The notes: generated by a model from the sequence alone, not told the origin. Numbered from the stretch's first letter, positions 39,984-50,077 are shown. The stretch is 51,119 nt of DNA from Triparma columacea (GCA_030267965.1 BRYA01000082.1:9164-60282); one strand, 5' to 3'. A program made the numbers and translations.

Positions 39984-41162
39984 ATGGAATCACAGTCAGA
40001 GGTACAATCGTCACACATTTCATCAGAGACCACAACTGTGGCTGTATCTAATTGGGACGATTTGACAGAAGGTCAGCAGTTGTGCTTGGAATGGGCTGGT
40101 GAGCAAGACTGGGATCGCATCAAGGGGTATGCCAAGGAACATGGTCCCGAGGTTTTGTTAGGCTTTTATTCAGATAGGACTTTGGTAAAAACTGTCCTCT
40201 CAGCGGCCTCATATTACCAAAATGTTGAGATGGTCAAGCTTACCTTAGAGGCCGGCTTCGACAACAAGGAAGCCATGTACTTTACCGCAAGTGTATCAAT
40301 GAAGAAGAGTGACAATTCAACAATCTTGAGATTGCTCTTAGAACATGGACTTGACCCTAATATGGACTTACGAGTCGAAGGGTTGGTGGAAAACGATTAC
40401 TCCAACCTTTTGCTGCTAGCTACTGTGGGACATATTGATCACGCCATAGCACTTCTCGATCATGGAGCAAATGTGAACAAGACAATGGTTCAGCCTGATG
40501 GCCGTGTTCAATCACCACTTGCTTTTAGTGTCAATCATGGAGCACACGACATATGCAGGCTGTTTCTCACGCGCGGTGCTATTCCAACCACCAACGACGT
40601 GCATAATGTGTTGGGTACATGCCTCCTAGCATGCAAAGGAGAACACCCAAAATATAGTAGAGATGTGGCAATAAAGATGTTCACAACATTTCTTCATCTC
40701 GGAAAGCCCGATTCCGACGTACTTCGAGACAAACACGATGTATGGCCTCCTTCCAAACGAGATCCTACAATCACCAACATCACAAAACATTACCTTCAAG
40801 GCCGTCCCTTCTGTTGCTTCATTTGCGAGGCTCTAACTGCCAAGTCACGCGACAAGCTCCATATGTGTCCCTGTCGCAACGTCGCCTACTGCTCGAGGGA
40901 GTGCCAGGTCAAACACTGGAAGGAACACAAGGTGCTATGCACGGGACCGCTGAACGAGAAGGGGGAGAGTGAGGCGATGGTCAAGGGGAGGCATAAGACA
41001 GGGAAGGGAGCGGCGGCGGGAGCAACGGATTTGGGAGTAGCGGATGTGGGAGCAGCGGATGTGGGAGCAGCGGATGTGGGAGCAGCGGAAGGAGCAGTTG
41101 CGACGGGGAAGAATGGCAAGAAGGGAAAGAAGGGCAAGAAGGGTAGGGGTAAGAAGAAGTGA
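39984..41162 (+). CDS. Ankyrin-repeat / MYND zinc-finger protein, copy 6
   Basis: An intronless gene of 392 aa. The segment after VLLGF is shortened (YSDRTLVKT) relative to the other copies. Other variable clusters are SAASYYQNVEM, TASVSMKKSDN, VENDYSNLLLLATVGH, LAFSVNHGAHD and NVLGTCLLACKGEHPKYS. The MYND finger reads CFICEALTAKSRDKLHMCPC, with a unique AKSRDKL form. The tail has four DVGAA/DLGVA-type units (about 41027-41094). The repeat unit ends about 50 bp after the stop codon, where the MiaB gene's 3' end begins. Confidence 0.88.
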   Translation: MESQSEVQSSHISSETTTVAVSNWDDLTEGQQLCLEWAGEQDWDRIKGYAKEHGPEVLLGFYSDRTLVKTVLSAASYYQNVEMVKLTLEAGFDNKEAMYFTASVSMKKSDNSTILRLLLEHGLDPNMDLRVEGLVENDYSNLLLLATVGHIDHAIALLDHGANVNKTMVQPDGRVQSPLAFSVNHGAHDICRLFLTRGAIPTTNDVHNVLGTCLLACKGEHPKYSRDVAIKMFTTFLHLGKPDSDVLRDKHDVWPPSKRDPTITNITKHYLQGRPFCCFICEALTAKSRDKLHMCPCRNVAYCSRECQVKHWKEHKVLCTGPLNEKGESEAMVKGRHKTGKGAAAGATDLGVADVGAADVGAADVGAAEGAVATGKNGKKGKKGKKGRGKKK

Positions 41163-41235
41163 ACGAAACAATACAGTAATGCGGCGGCTATAAGCAATTT
41201 TTCATGGATTCGATGTACATTCCAATCCCTTAAAT

Positions 41236-43224
41236 CTACTTTTTTACACTCACTAGAGTCCCTCTCAAACTCCAAGGCCTGGCTTCTTCAATCTTCACCA
41301 TGGCCAGCTTCCCCACGAGCTCGTCAACGTCCCCTTCGAAGAATACCTGCCTCCCCTGCCTAGTTTTTCCCATGCACTCCTCCTCCTTTGTAACTTTCTT
41401 ATTCCTCCCCTCAACCAGTACCTCAACGTCCCTCCCAAGGTATCTCTCGCTCCTTTCCAGTCCATGCTTAACCGCCAGCCTCTGCACCCTCTGGAGCCTC
41501 TCCGCCTTAACGTCCTCATCCACCTGCTCCAATGCCAGGGCGGCGTCAGTGTAAGGCCTCTTGGAGTACGCGAACGCGTTCAAGTTGTCGTACTTAACCT
41601 CCTCCATAAGATCCAACGTCCTCTGAAAGTCCTCCTCCGTCTCCCCTGGGAAACCCACAATGATGTCACCCGTAATCCCAGCTTCGTCCCCGCACCTATC
41701 CTTGATCCTCTTGACTATCCGCATGTAGCTATCGTATGTGTAACCTCTCCTCATGTTCTTGAGGACTTGGTCACTCCCAGACTGTGGTGGTAGGTGGAAC
41801 TGCTCGCAGACGCTCCCGAGATCCCTAACCGCGTCCACCACCTTGTCGCTGAAGTATCGGGGGTGCGAGGTTACGTAACGGACCCTGGGGATACCGACAG
41901 AGTCGGCGACCTTGAGTAAGTCAGCGAAGTTGCTCTTAGGGCTAAGGTCCCTCCCGTACGCGTCGATGTTCTGTCCAAGAAGTGTGACCTCCTTATAGCC
42001 TTTATCCTTCAAGTCCCTCATCTCCCCCACGATAGCGTCCAAAGTGCGCGACTGCTCCACCCCCCTCGTGTTAGGTACGACGCAGTACGAGCAGTGCTCG
42101 TTGCAGCCGTTAATAACGGGAACCCAGGCCCTGTAGGGGTCGTCACGAACAGGCCTCGCCTGGTCCTCACTTATCAAGGTTGGGTCAGTCGCCACGAGCT
42201 GGTAGCCGCTCTTGACGTCCTCTAAGAGGTCGGATACGCGGTTGATGTACTGGGGACCGACGACGAGGTCTACCTCGGGGACGCGACGGAGGAGGGCCTC
42301 ACCCTCCTGCTGGGCGACGCAACCTGTAACGACAATGGTCACGGGATCACCGGAACGCTTCCGCTTGGCGAAGGGACCGAGGTAATCGTAGAGTTTCTGC
42401 TCCGCGTGATCTCTTATCGAGCAAGTGTTGACGACGACCACGTCGGGCTTCTTTGACACCTCCGACAAGCCGGAGGAGTGCAGCTGAGCCCTGAGCCTCT
42501 CGGAGTCGGCGACGTTCATTTGGCAACCGTTCGTCTGTAGAGTGTACGTCAAGGGATTCTTGTTACCACCCGTTGAGTAACCTCCCCCCTTGAGCGTAGG
42601 GGAAGGCTGTCTAACACTTGACTTGAGTTCAGTCTGGACGTCGAGGATCTGAACAACGTGAAAGCCGGCGTCAGTCTTCACCGTGTGGATGTCACCCGGC
42701 TTCAGCAGCCCTCTTCCGTACAGCTCATTAACCCCAGCATCGGGGAAGAGCGCGTCCGTGGGCCTCTCGACACCAACTCTGTCAACCCAACCAACATTAC
42801 CATGGCTATGCTTCGTCTCCTCACAAACACTGATTGACTCGGCAACCTCAGAAAACGAGTCCTTTCCGGAGTCCCACAGTCCGACGTCCTTAATCATGTC
42901 CAACACTACGTCCACCATAGTCTCCTCCAGCAGAAGGATATGTCTGATGAACACTGACTTGACACTTGTGGCAGCAATCGTCTCCGAAGCCTGGAAGTAT
43001 ACGTCTTGCTCCTTTGGAATTGTACTATATAGCCCGGACGGTCTACATACAATCGAACGAGTCGAGGGTTGCCTCAAATGCTCCTTCTGATGTCGCAGAG
43101 AGAACTTCAGGCGGCTGGTTGTTGTGGTTGGTGGAGATATATATGAATCGCACCCGTCAAAATAGAGAAACATTATCACTAAAAACAGCATCCATCGCCT
43201 TAGCGACACGTTAAAGTTTGCCAT
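41236..43224 (-). CDS. Parvulin-like PPIase fused to MiaB-type tRNA methylthiotransferase
   Basis: A single-exon gene of 662 aa. Residues 225-662 are a complete MiaB/CDK5RAP1-type radical-SAM enzyme, which adds a methylthio group to i6A37 of tRNA: TNGCQMN (Cys234), VNTCSIRD (Cys268), VTGCVAQQ (Cys302) bind the auxiliary cluster; INGCNEHCSYCVVP (Cys374/378/381) binds the SAM cluster; LLGQNID, TSHPRYF and GDIIVGFPGETEEDF follow, with a C-terminal TRAM-like region. Residues about 91-198 look like a parvulin peptidyl-prolyl isomerase: FIRHILLLEE, FSEVAESIS, HGNVGWVDR, LLKPGDIHTVKTDAGFHVVQ. The N-terminus (LFLVIMFLYFDGCDSYISPP) resembles a signal peptide before an aromatic, so plastid import is possible. 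I see no frame break between the two parts. Confidence 0.88.
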   Translation of the reverse strand: MANFNVSLRRWMLFLVIMFLYFDGCDSYISPPTTTTSRLKFSLRHQKEHLRQPSTRSIVCRPSGLYSTIPKEQDVYFQASETIAATSVKSVFIRHILLLEETMVDVVLDMIKDVGLWDSGKDSFSEVAESISVCEETKHSHGNVGWVDRVGVERPTDALFPDAGVNELYGRGLLKPGDIHTVKTDAGFHVVQILDVQTELKSSVRQPSPTLKGGGYSTGGNKNPLTYTLQTNGCQMNVADSERLRAQLHSSGLSEVSKKPDVVVVNTCSIRDHAEQKLYDYLGPFAKRKRSGDPVTIVVTGCVAQQEGEALLRRVPEVDLVVGPQYINRVSDLLEDVKSGYQLVATDPTLISEDQARPVRDDPYRAWVPVINGCNEHCSYCVVPNTRGVEQSRTLDAIVGEMRDLKDKGYKEVTLLGQNIDAYGRDLSPKSNFADLLKVADSVGIPRVRYVTSHPRYFSDKVVDAVRDLGSVCEQFHLPPQSGSDQVLKNMRRGYTYDSYMRIVKRIKDRCGDEAGITGDIIVGFPGETEEDFQRTLDLMEEVKYDNLNAFAYSKRPYTDAALALEQVDEDVKAERLQRVQRLAVKHGLERSERYLGRDVEVLVEGRNKKVTKEEECMGKTRQGRQVFFEGDVDELVGKLAMVKIEEARPWSLRGTLVSVKK

Positions 43225-43306
43225 CTAGGAGAAAAACTGGCTGTAATAACTGGTGCAAAACCCTGAAGCTAAAGTTTCAACACATCTACCCTCTTCACTT
43301 TACACC
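43225..43306. promoter_or_regulatory. 82-bp head-to-head spacer
   Basis: The spacer between the MiaB-fusion and PHD-finger start codons; a shared promoter is probable. Confidence 0.4.
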
Positions 43307-44998
43307 ATGGACAGCGGAGGCGAAAATTCTAATCCTCCTCCTACAACGTCTAAAAGACCAAGAAGGTCAAACCGTGGAACACCTCAAAACACAATCAACA
43401 CAGCAACAGAGACAGAACGCTCGGGTGCGCCACACACAGATGGAGACAATGAAAGCCCCATTGGCGACACCGAAGCCTCCCCAGTTTCCAAAGAGAGTGG
43501 TAGAGGGCGACCATCGAATAAGGCTTCTACTAGTAGCACAATCGATCTTGATTCTACAGAAAGAAACAGGATCAGGAGCAGGGGCGTGAGTGGTATGAAG
43601 TGCCCTCACTGCCAGAAGTCGTTCGTCTCTCAGGGGGGCTGGGAGTACCATGTTGCACAGGCCGTCTGCGTCGAGAGGGCGAAGAATGGTGGCAAAGGGA
43701 GGCAGGGAAAGAAACCTACCTCCTCTCCAAGACCACCCAAGACCAAGAGCAGCAGTAATGGAAGGAAAAACAAGAATAAAATGGGATCGAAGGTATGCTA
43801 CGACCAAGTATGGAATGCCCTCGGGTTTAAGGCCGGGAAAAGGTCTAGGTCGGCGCGACGGTCACCCAAAACATGTCAGGTTGTGATCAAGGACGACCCC
43901 TCTGAGACCTCCTCTCCGTCTCTCCCTCCCGCTCCCCCCAAACCTCAACTTCCCCCTGACCTCCACATCCCACTCCTGACCCCCCACATAAAAACCTTGA
44001 GGCTAGCCATGTACACGGGGGAAACAGAGAACGAGTGCTACCTTTGCATGGACGGTGGCGATCTCGTATGTTGCGATTACTGCTCCAAGGTCGTTCACAT
44101 GAGCTGCTGGGAGGAGGTCGGCGGCTTCAGCCAGCGGGACCTCGACGGGGTCCTCAACGACGACCTCCTGCTGTGCGACACTTGCTGCGTCGGAATCGCT
44201 GACAACATGGTTATGAGGAAGCTAGGAGGGGAAGTCATCTCCAAGGACGGATACACAGTTAAACAGTGGAGGGAGGACATCAAGAAGTGGACCAAAGATT
44301 CCATAGCCTACGACGCCTACGTTGCTAAACAGAAGAAGAAAGCAAAGGGGGGGGAGGAGGATGGTGAAGAGGAGGGGTCGGGAGGGGGGGCTAAAAAGGG
44401 GAAGGGGAAGGGGAAGGGGAAGGGGAAGAAGGACAAGCACAAGGAGGAAGACAAGGTCGAGGAGAAGGAGGAGGAGGAAAGGAAGAAGACGGTTAGTAGG
44501 AAGAAACGGAAACCCACGAACCGAGAAATCGACTCAGATAGTGATGCTTGGGACGACGACGCCCCTGCCACCAAGAAGAAGATGAAGACTACAACCCAAA
44601 GTGCCGCCAAGTCAGGCACGCCTAAGTCTGGTTCTATATCCACGACCTCCGTCATCAGACGCATGTCGCACACTCAGAGAGAGAGGGTAATCTCCGAGGT
44701 TTGCCTGGGTTTTTATGACCCCGTTCTAACGACTGACCTTCACCTACCAATCTGCCCAACCGGAGGCCCGGGGGGGCTCATGTGCTGCAAGAAGTGCAGC
44801 GATGACTACGCCGAACTGCTGGAGGAGAGCGACAAGGGCCTGAAGGATCAGAGGGAAAGAGTGGAGTTTGTCAAGAACTGGCTCGCCAAGGAGGAGGAGC
44901 TGCTGAGAAAGCTTGGGGCTGAAAAAATTAACGGAGAGGAGGACGAGGAGGAGAAGGACGGGGGGGAGGGCAACGGTGGCCCGGCAAATTTGGTATAA
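43307..44998 (+). CDS. Zinc-finger / PHD-finger nuclear protein
   Basis: A single-exon gene of 563 aa from ATG 43307 (the frame is open upstream but without an ATG). A Ser/Pro/Arg-rich N-terminus is followed by a C2H2/C2HC finger at about 98-120 (CPHCQKSF...HVAQAVC), a Lys/Arg-rich stretch, and a PHD-type finger at about 245-300 (CYLCMDGGDLVCCDYCSKVV, HMSCW, LLLCDTCC). The second half alternates Lys- and Glu-rich low complexity with a short conserved-looking C-terminal part (MCCKKCSDDYAELLEES). PHD fingers typically read histone H3 tails, so a chromatin role is inferred. The Lys-rich runs make the antisense strand open over long stretches. Confidence 0.82.
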   Translation: MDSGGENSNPPPTTSKRPRRSNRGTPQNTINTATETERSGAPHTDGDNESPIGDTEASPVSKESGRGRPSNKASTSSTIDLDSTERNRIRSRGVSGMKCPHCQKSFVSQGGWEYHVAQAVCVERAKNGGKGRQGKKPTSSPRPPKTKSSSNGRKNKNKMGSKVCYDQVWNALGFKAGKRSRSARRSPKTCQVVIKDDPSETSSPSLPPAPPKPQLPPDLHIPLLTPHIKTLRLAMYTGETENECYLCMDGGDLVCCDYCSKVVHMSCWEEVGGFSQRDLDGVLNDDLLLCDTCCVGIADNMVMRKLGGEVISKDGYTVKQWREDIKKWTKDSIAYDAYVAKQKKKAKGGEEDGEEEGSGGGAKKGKGKGKGKGKKDKHKEEDKVEEKEEEERKKTVSRKKRKPTNREIDSDSDAWDDDAPATKKKMKTTTQSAAKSGTPKSGSISTTSVIRRMSHTQRERVISEVCLGFYDPVLTTDLHLPICPTGGPGGLMCCKKCSDDYAELLEESDKGLKDQRERVEFVKNWLAKEEELLRKLGAEKINGEEDEEEKDGGEGNGGPANLV

Positions 44999-45153
44999 TC
45001 AATTGATGTTGTTCACGACCTTTTTTTAGACATGATTAATCACATTTCACAATCACCCCAACCCTGTCAGGCCTGCCCTCTGCTCTCCAGCTGTGCAATC
45101 CTGACCAATCCTGAATCTCAGCCCATCACAACACCAAGGGCCCACTTCCGCAC

Positions 45154-47038
45154 ATGGGGTACCTGAGATCATTCGCCCACGCGTTGAAGCGGCGGAAACC
45201 AATTGTCGAATTGCTCAGGGAGAGCAATTCCTCCACCAGTAAAGGCCTTCAGCGAAAGCTTGGGGTCACTGATTTGATACTGTATGGAGTTGGGAGCAGC
45301 ATTGGAGCTGGTATATACTCGCTTATCGGGTTAGGCGCGGAGGTGAGTTTAATATGAGGCCCCATTATGCTCTCAGCAACTCATTTCCCTTTCCTTCTCC
45401 TTGCAGCATGCTGGGGCTTCAATCTCCTTGTCCTTCCTCTTTTGTGGCGTCGCGTGCATCTTCACGTCCCTAGCGTACTCGGAGTTCGCCGCCAGGGTAC
45501 CCATTGCAGGGTCGGCCTACACCTTCGTTTACGCCTCCTTTGGGGAGTTCCCAGCCTGGCTAATTGGTTGGAACCTAACCCTCGGGTATGGAGTCTCCGC
45601 GGCCGTTATTGCTAGGTCGTGGGCTGAGTATCTGGCCAACTTCATCGAGACGTCGTCCTCGACTAATGTTCCTGACTGGCTGACGTCCCTCGACATTGGA
45701 ACTGGGGTCCCTGCCAACCCTCTGTCTGTCGTCATAATTCTCGCTTGCACCGCGGTGCTGTGTGTCGGGGTAAAAGAGAGCACCAAGTTCAACGCAGTCA
45801 TGACCTGCCTTAATCTTGCCGTCCTAGGTTTTGTCATGGTCGCCGGCGCCCCGGAGGTTTCAGAAGACTACCTAACCCCTTTCGCCAAGGAGGGTGTGAG
45901 TGGAGTCACCAAGGGCGCAGGGTTAGTCTTTTTCGCTTACCTTGGCTTCGATATGGTCGCTTGTCTCTCGGAAGAGGTTAAGAACCCCCAGAAGAACATG
46001 CCCATCGGAATCATTGGCAGCCTCCTGGTCTCCATGACGATCTACGTCACCCTTTCAATAGTAATCGTCGGGATGGCGCCGCTGAATCTCCTCGGGAAGG
46101 ATACCCCTATTTCCAATGCCTTCCTCGCCAACGGCTGCTGCACTCCCGCGGGGCTTGTTGCCACTGATGCCATCGACACTTGCCTCTCATGCGACTCTTC
46201 TGACATCAACAATTCCGTGCTCTTCTACGGCTCCAAGATCATCAACTTCGGAGCCCTATTTGGCCTCACGACCGCCTGCTTCACTTGCCTCATGGGGCAG
46301 CCCCGCATCTTCTACAGAATGGCCAAGGATGGGCTGCTGTTCAAGAGCTTCGCCGTGGTATCAGAAGGATCGCAGGTGCCTGTCTACGGCACCATCTTCA
46401 CCGGCTTTTTCGTCGCTGCCCTTGCCTTTGCGTGCGACTTGGAAGCGCTGGCAAACATGATCAGTCTAGGGACACTACAGGTGTTCACCTTTGTGTGCGC
46501 CGGAGTAATCATACTCCGAACGACCAGACCCGACGTCAACCCAGTGAGAGTACCCACATTCATCCTCCTCTTCTCCGCGTGCATTTTCCTCGCCGGGCTG
46601 TCAATTTCGCACAAATGGGTGAAAGGTTTCCTATTCTTCATCCCCTTCGTACTAATTGGGGGCGCCGTGGCCTGCACTGCCGTCCTCATGAACGCGCCAC
46701 GCGCCCGCCCCCCGAACAGCTTCAAGTGCCCCATGGTCCCCCTCGTACCTCTCATGGGTATCACGTGCAATGTTTACATGATGAGCTCTCAGGACGGCAA
46801 AGCCTGGCTCTTTATCGCTTACTGGTTAGGGATAGGTGTCGTAATATATTTCACGTACGGAGTGTGGAACTCGGCGTTAAGGGACAAGAACAAGGGCTTA
46901 CTGCTGAGCCCTGATTTGATAGCGGGGGGGAGGGGGGACAATTACGAGGCATTGGGTGGGCTGGAGCCATTGATTACCGAAGGCGACGAGGGCGGAGGAG
47001 GGGAAAACGGAGGTGGGCGTGGCATCTTCAGATTCTGA
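45154..47038 (+). CDS. Cationic amino acid transporter (CAT / SLC7 type, 2 exons)
   Basis: A plasma-membrane or endomembrane APC-superfamily permease for Arg/Lys-type substrates. Exons are 45154-45342 and 45407-47038, separated by the shortest intron in the window (64 nt), giving 606 aa. The N-terminus has the CAT pattern LQRKLGVTDLILYGVGSSIG / AGIYSLIGLGAE, continuing after the intron with HAGASISLSFLF, YSEFAARVPIAGSAYTFVY, GWNLTLGYGVSAAVIARSW, VFFAYLGFDMVACLSEEVKN and GQPRIFYRMAKDGLL. About 14 hydrophobic segments are present, as in CATs. The C-terminal tail is soluble and Gly/Glu-rich. Substrate is inferred from family only. Confidence 0.92.
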
Positions 47039-47085
47039 TGCGCGCAATCAAATGAAAGATAATAATGTTTGAGTTAAAAATTTCG

Positions 47086-49288
47086 CTAATTCTGTTGCTC
47101 CTGCTGCTGCTTTCTCTTGGCGAGCAGTTCCCTGACTGAAAGTCCCTTCGTGCTCCCTCCCACACTCGGTTCACTCTTCCTCGCGTTCCCTACGGCCGCC
47201 TTATTCTCGTGAGCGCTCAGCTCCTTGTTCGCGGAGATGATGTCCTCCCTAATCTTAGCCAGCCCAGTCTCGTTCCTTTCAATAAGTTCCAGTATCTCCG
47301 CGTCAACATCGTCCAGGTCCTCGTCCCACTCCATCTCCTCGTTCGGATTGTCCACGGCGAGCCCCGCCTCCTCTCGGAGCTTCTGAAGGTACCCCATCTC
47401 GATCCTCTCACCCGCAGTTCCAGGACGAGTCAGGCCCATATCATCGTACAGCTTCCCCCTGCGACGAGCCAACGAAGGATTAGGCGGCGAGCGCAAAAAT
47501 TTGCGTTAGAGGCTAATTGTTTGCTGGTCTCCCATGGGATGTGTGCTTCGTTTCCCCCCCCCTTCTCACCTGCTGCTCCCCGCTGTGCTCCCCGCCGTGC
47601 TCGGCCTGCTGCTGCTCGGCCTGCTGCTCCCTCTACTGCTCCCCCTACTGCTGCTCCTCGGCGTCGGGATCCCCACATCTGGGTACGGCTCCGCTGCCTC
47701 AGCTTGCTGCCCCCATGCTTGTCCCACGCCTTCCCCCCCTCCCACGACCCCCCCCCCCCCTCCCCCCCCCCGGGCCGCGGACATGCGGAGCTCCTCGTTC
47801 TCGAGCTTGATAGCATTCAGCTCATTCCTCAGCGACTTGTTCTCTTCGCTCATCAGATACATGTTGCTGTTCTCCTTCTGCAGCCGTCGCAGGTCCTCTT
47901 TCAGCTCCTCAAGCTCCTTCCCCCCTACGCTGCCGTCTCCCATGTTCTGGTGTTTGACAAGCATCTTGTTCGCGGTTTCTAGGGTCTCGCACTTGACGAT
48001 GAGCTTCCTAATGATCTCCCAAGGATCTGTCATATCGAGTCCCTTGCTCCTCCTTCCTCTCTTTTCCTCCCTCTTCCTCTCCTTAACATCCGCTTCGACT
48101 ACGCCGTGTATATTGAGCATCTTCGCTGCGTTCGTAATATCGATATCCTCTATGCTGTCGTCTACATCTTGGCTTGTAGAAGCGGCCGTATCGTCGCCCC
48201 CTCTCACGCTTTTCCCGCGGAGGCGGCCGACCAGCCCCCCCTTCTTCTTACTTCTGACCTGCTCCGCGAGCTTCGCGATCTTCTTCTCTTCCAACCCCTC
48301 CTCCTCCGAGCTGTCATCGACCTGTCCTTCCCCCTCACCCTCACCCTCTTCCTCCAGTATGTCCGCTGCCCTGTATGTCAGCAAAACAGGGTCGCTATTG
48401 AAGCCTTCAAAGGTCTTCTTTCCAATTTCCTTATTTCCTTCATTCCCTTCCGCCTTTAGCCGCCTAAAGTCAAGGCTGGGGACCTTGCTGTTCGATTTCC
48501 CCCCCTCGCTAGCCAGCTCAATATCAATCTCCATGACCTCCTCGCCGTCGAGTACCTTGATACCCCTTCCGCTCCGAAGCACGCTGGTGGTGGCGATGAT
48601 GGTGGAAGGGAGGGTTAAGCTACTACTACGAGATGATACTGCTTTTTGTTCCTCGTCTGCAACTTCCGTCTGTATATGGTCTCACCTCTGCCTGTATCCT
48701 TCCTTACTGCTACACTCGTTCCCTTCGAGTGCTACATCAGTCAGGCCCGGGAGCGAAGAAACCAGCTCCATAGTTAGGGGGAGGGAAGCTATGGCGTTGG
48801 AGTAGAGGCAGAGGGTTGAGAGGGAAGAGAAGGAACCTCTGAGGGTGTGGTTGCGCATTTTCCTAGGAGGTGGAGGAGGGGTAGCGGTAAGTTTAGTTTA
48901 GATCAGGGCGAAATCGTAGAACTGCGACCCCCTTTCCTACCCTTCAAGGTTCCGTCACCCATATCCCTTACCTAATGCTCCCATCATCGAGCATGTTATT
49001 TGACAGGTAAAGTGACTTGAGGTTCTTCAGCCCCTTCAAGTTTTCCACGTCCGTAACCTTGTTAAAATTTAAATTAAGATCCCTCAGTCCTGTTAGGTTC
49101 TCGAAGTTAGCTAGGGAATGGAAGTTGTTGTGGCTCAAGCTAAGGGAGGCGAGGAGGGGTAGGGAGGTTGAGAGGGATGAGGAGAGAGACGAGAGGGACA
49201 TGCCGCGGAGGGTTAAAGTGTCGATGTAGGCGGGGTCGTCCTCCCCGGAAGAACACTCGAGGACGAGCGTCTGAGTAATTTCTTCCAT
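47086..49288 (-). CDS. Leucine-rich-repeat / coiled-coil protein (4 exons)
   Basis: Exons are 49288-48972, 48862-48686, 48583-47570 and 47458-47086, giving 626 aa. Exon 1 has short SDS22-like LRRs (LASLSLSHNNFHSLANFENL, LRDLNLNFNKVTDVENLKGL, LKSLYLSNNML). Exon 2 continues them (LSTLCLYSNAIASLPL, LTDVALEGNE), and the exon 2/3 junction supplies the usual LRR cap, YRQRSVLRSGRGIKVLDG. The remaining ~450 residues are acidic, then coiled coil (CETLETANKMLVKHQN, ELEELKEDLRRLQKENSN, ENKSLRNELNAIKLENEEL), then a Gly run, a Ser/Arg-rich repeat and a helical tail ending QQQEQQN. This layout is common in ciliary, centrosomal or cytoskeletal LRR proteins, but I cannot name a family. Long plus-strand ORFs across this gene are antisense artefacts. 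Confidence 0.82.
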
Positions 49289-49401
49289 TCCTTAATTCTT
49301 TTGTGCAAACCGATTCTTCCTTGGGCTTCAGTTTGAAAAGGCCCTGGCTCATCGTTTGCTGATCCTTTCAGCTACACTTTCTACAGAGAGCTCCGATAAG
49401 G
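49289..49401. promoter_or_regulatory. 113-bp head-to-head spacer
   Basis: A divergent spacer between the LRR/coiled-coil gene and the small conserved protein gene. Confidence 0.4.
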
Positions 49402-50077
49402 ATGCCAAGCGCCAAGACCAACATAAAGATCCACTGCCACGTCGGAGATAAGACAATTATTGTCTCATGCGGTTCTGGCAAACAGAGGTTGAGGTGGTTG
49501 GGTGAGTTTGGGGGGGGGGTGGGCGAAGTAGATACGATTGAGGGTATACTGGGGAGCCTATTGTTGGTTTGATCCGAGGTTGGTGTTGTAGGGAGATGAG
49601 AAGAAGCTCTTTGATGCGACCATCCTAACCCCCCCACCCCCTCCCCTCCCCTTACTCAACTGTAGGCAACGTTGCTTTATCACGCTGGGACGACGAGTCA
49701 TTCCAAGGCTGGCGCTCACTCGGGGTTCCTTCCAAAATCCTCCGGGATGGTAACGAGATGGACTTGGGTAGCAGGTGAGTTATGGGACAAGATGGAGGGC
49801 AGAGTTAAGAACCTGTTGAGAGAGTCGGAAGGCTCCTCAACGGACATATTCAAATATGTGTCACATGTCAATTCAATTACCGCTCCGTTCCGCTCGACGC
49901 TACCACCCTAACTCACCAACCCCCCATTCCAGTGTTAAGGATGTGCTTGAGGATGGGATGGAGATCCATGTTGTGCCGAGCATGACGATCCCGACGTACG
50001 AGAGGGCGGGGTTGAATACCGTAGACCAAATAGACTGCGAGGGCGATGCTGCCATCGGGGCGGCTGAGGGTGTGTGA
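49402..50077 (+). CDS. Small conserved protein, possibly ubiquitin-like fold (3 exons)
   Basis: Exons are 49402-49501, 49666-49774 and 49933-50077 (both donors GTGAGT), giving 117 aa. The protein begins with a beta-strand-like stretch (TNIKIHCHVGDKTIIVSCG), continues RLRWLGNVALSRWDDESFQG, WRSLGVPSKILRDGNEMDLG, and VKDVLEDGMEIHVVP, then a short polar tail. The strand-helix-strand rhythm and the ending of the core recall a beta-grasp (ubiquitin-like) domain, but no family is certain. The three exons join in frame in only this way and none is long enough to be convincing alone. Confidence 0.68.

Noticed and set aside
18518..41162. CRISPR-like or satellite array
   Set aside because: The repeat unit is ~1.45-1.5 kb and contains intact genes; there are no short repeat-spacer arrays.
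47534..48805. Long plus-strand ORF (423 codons)
   Set aside because: It is antisense to the LRR/coiled-coil gene, composed of Ser/Pro/Leu low complexity created by the acidic and coiled-coil codons opposite, and spans that gene's introns.
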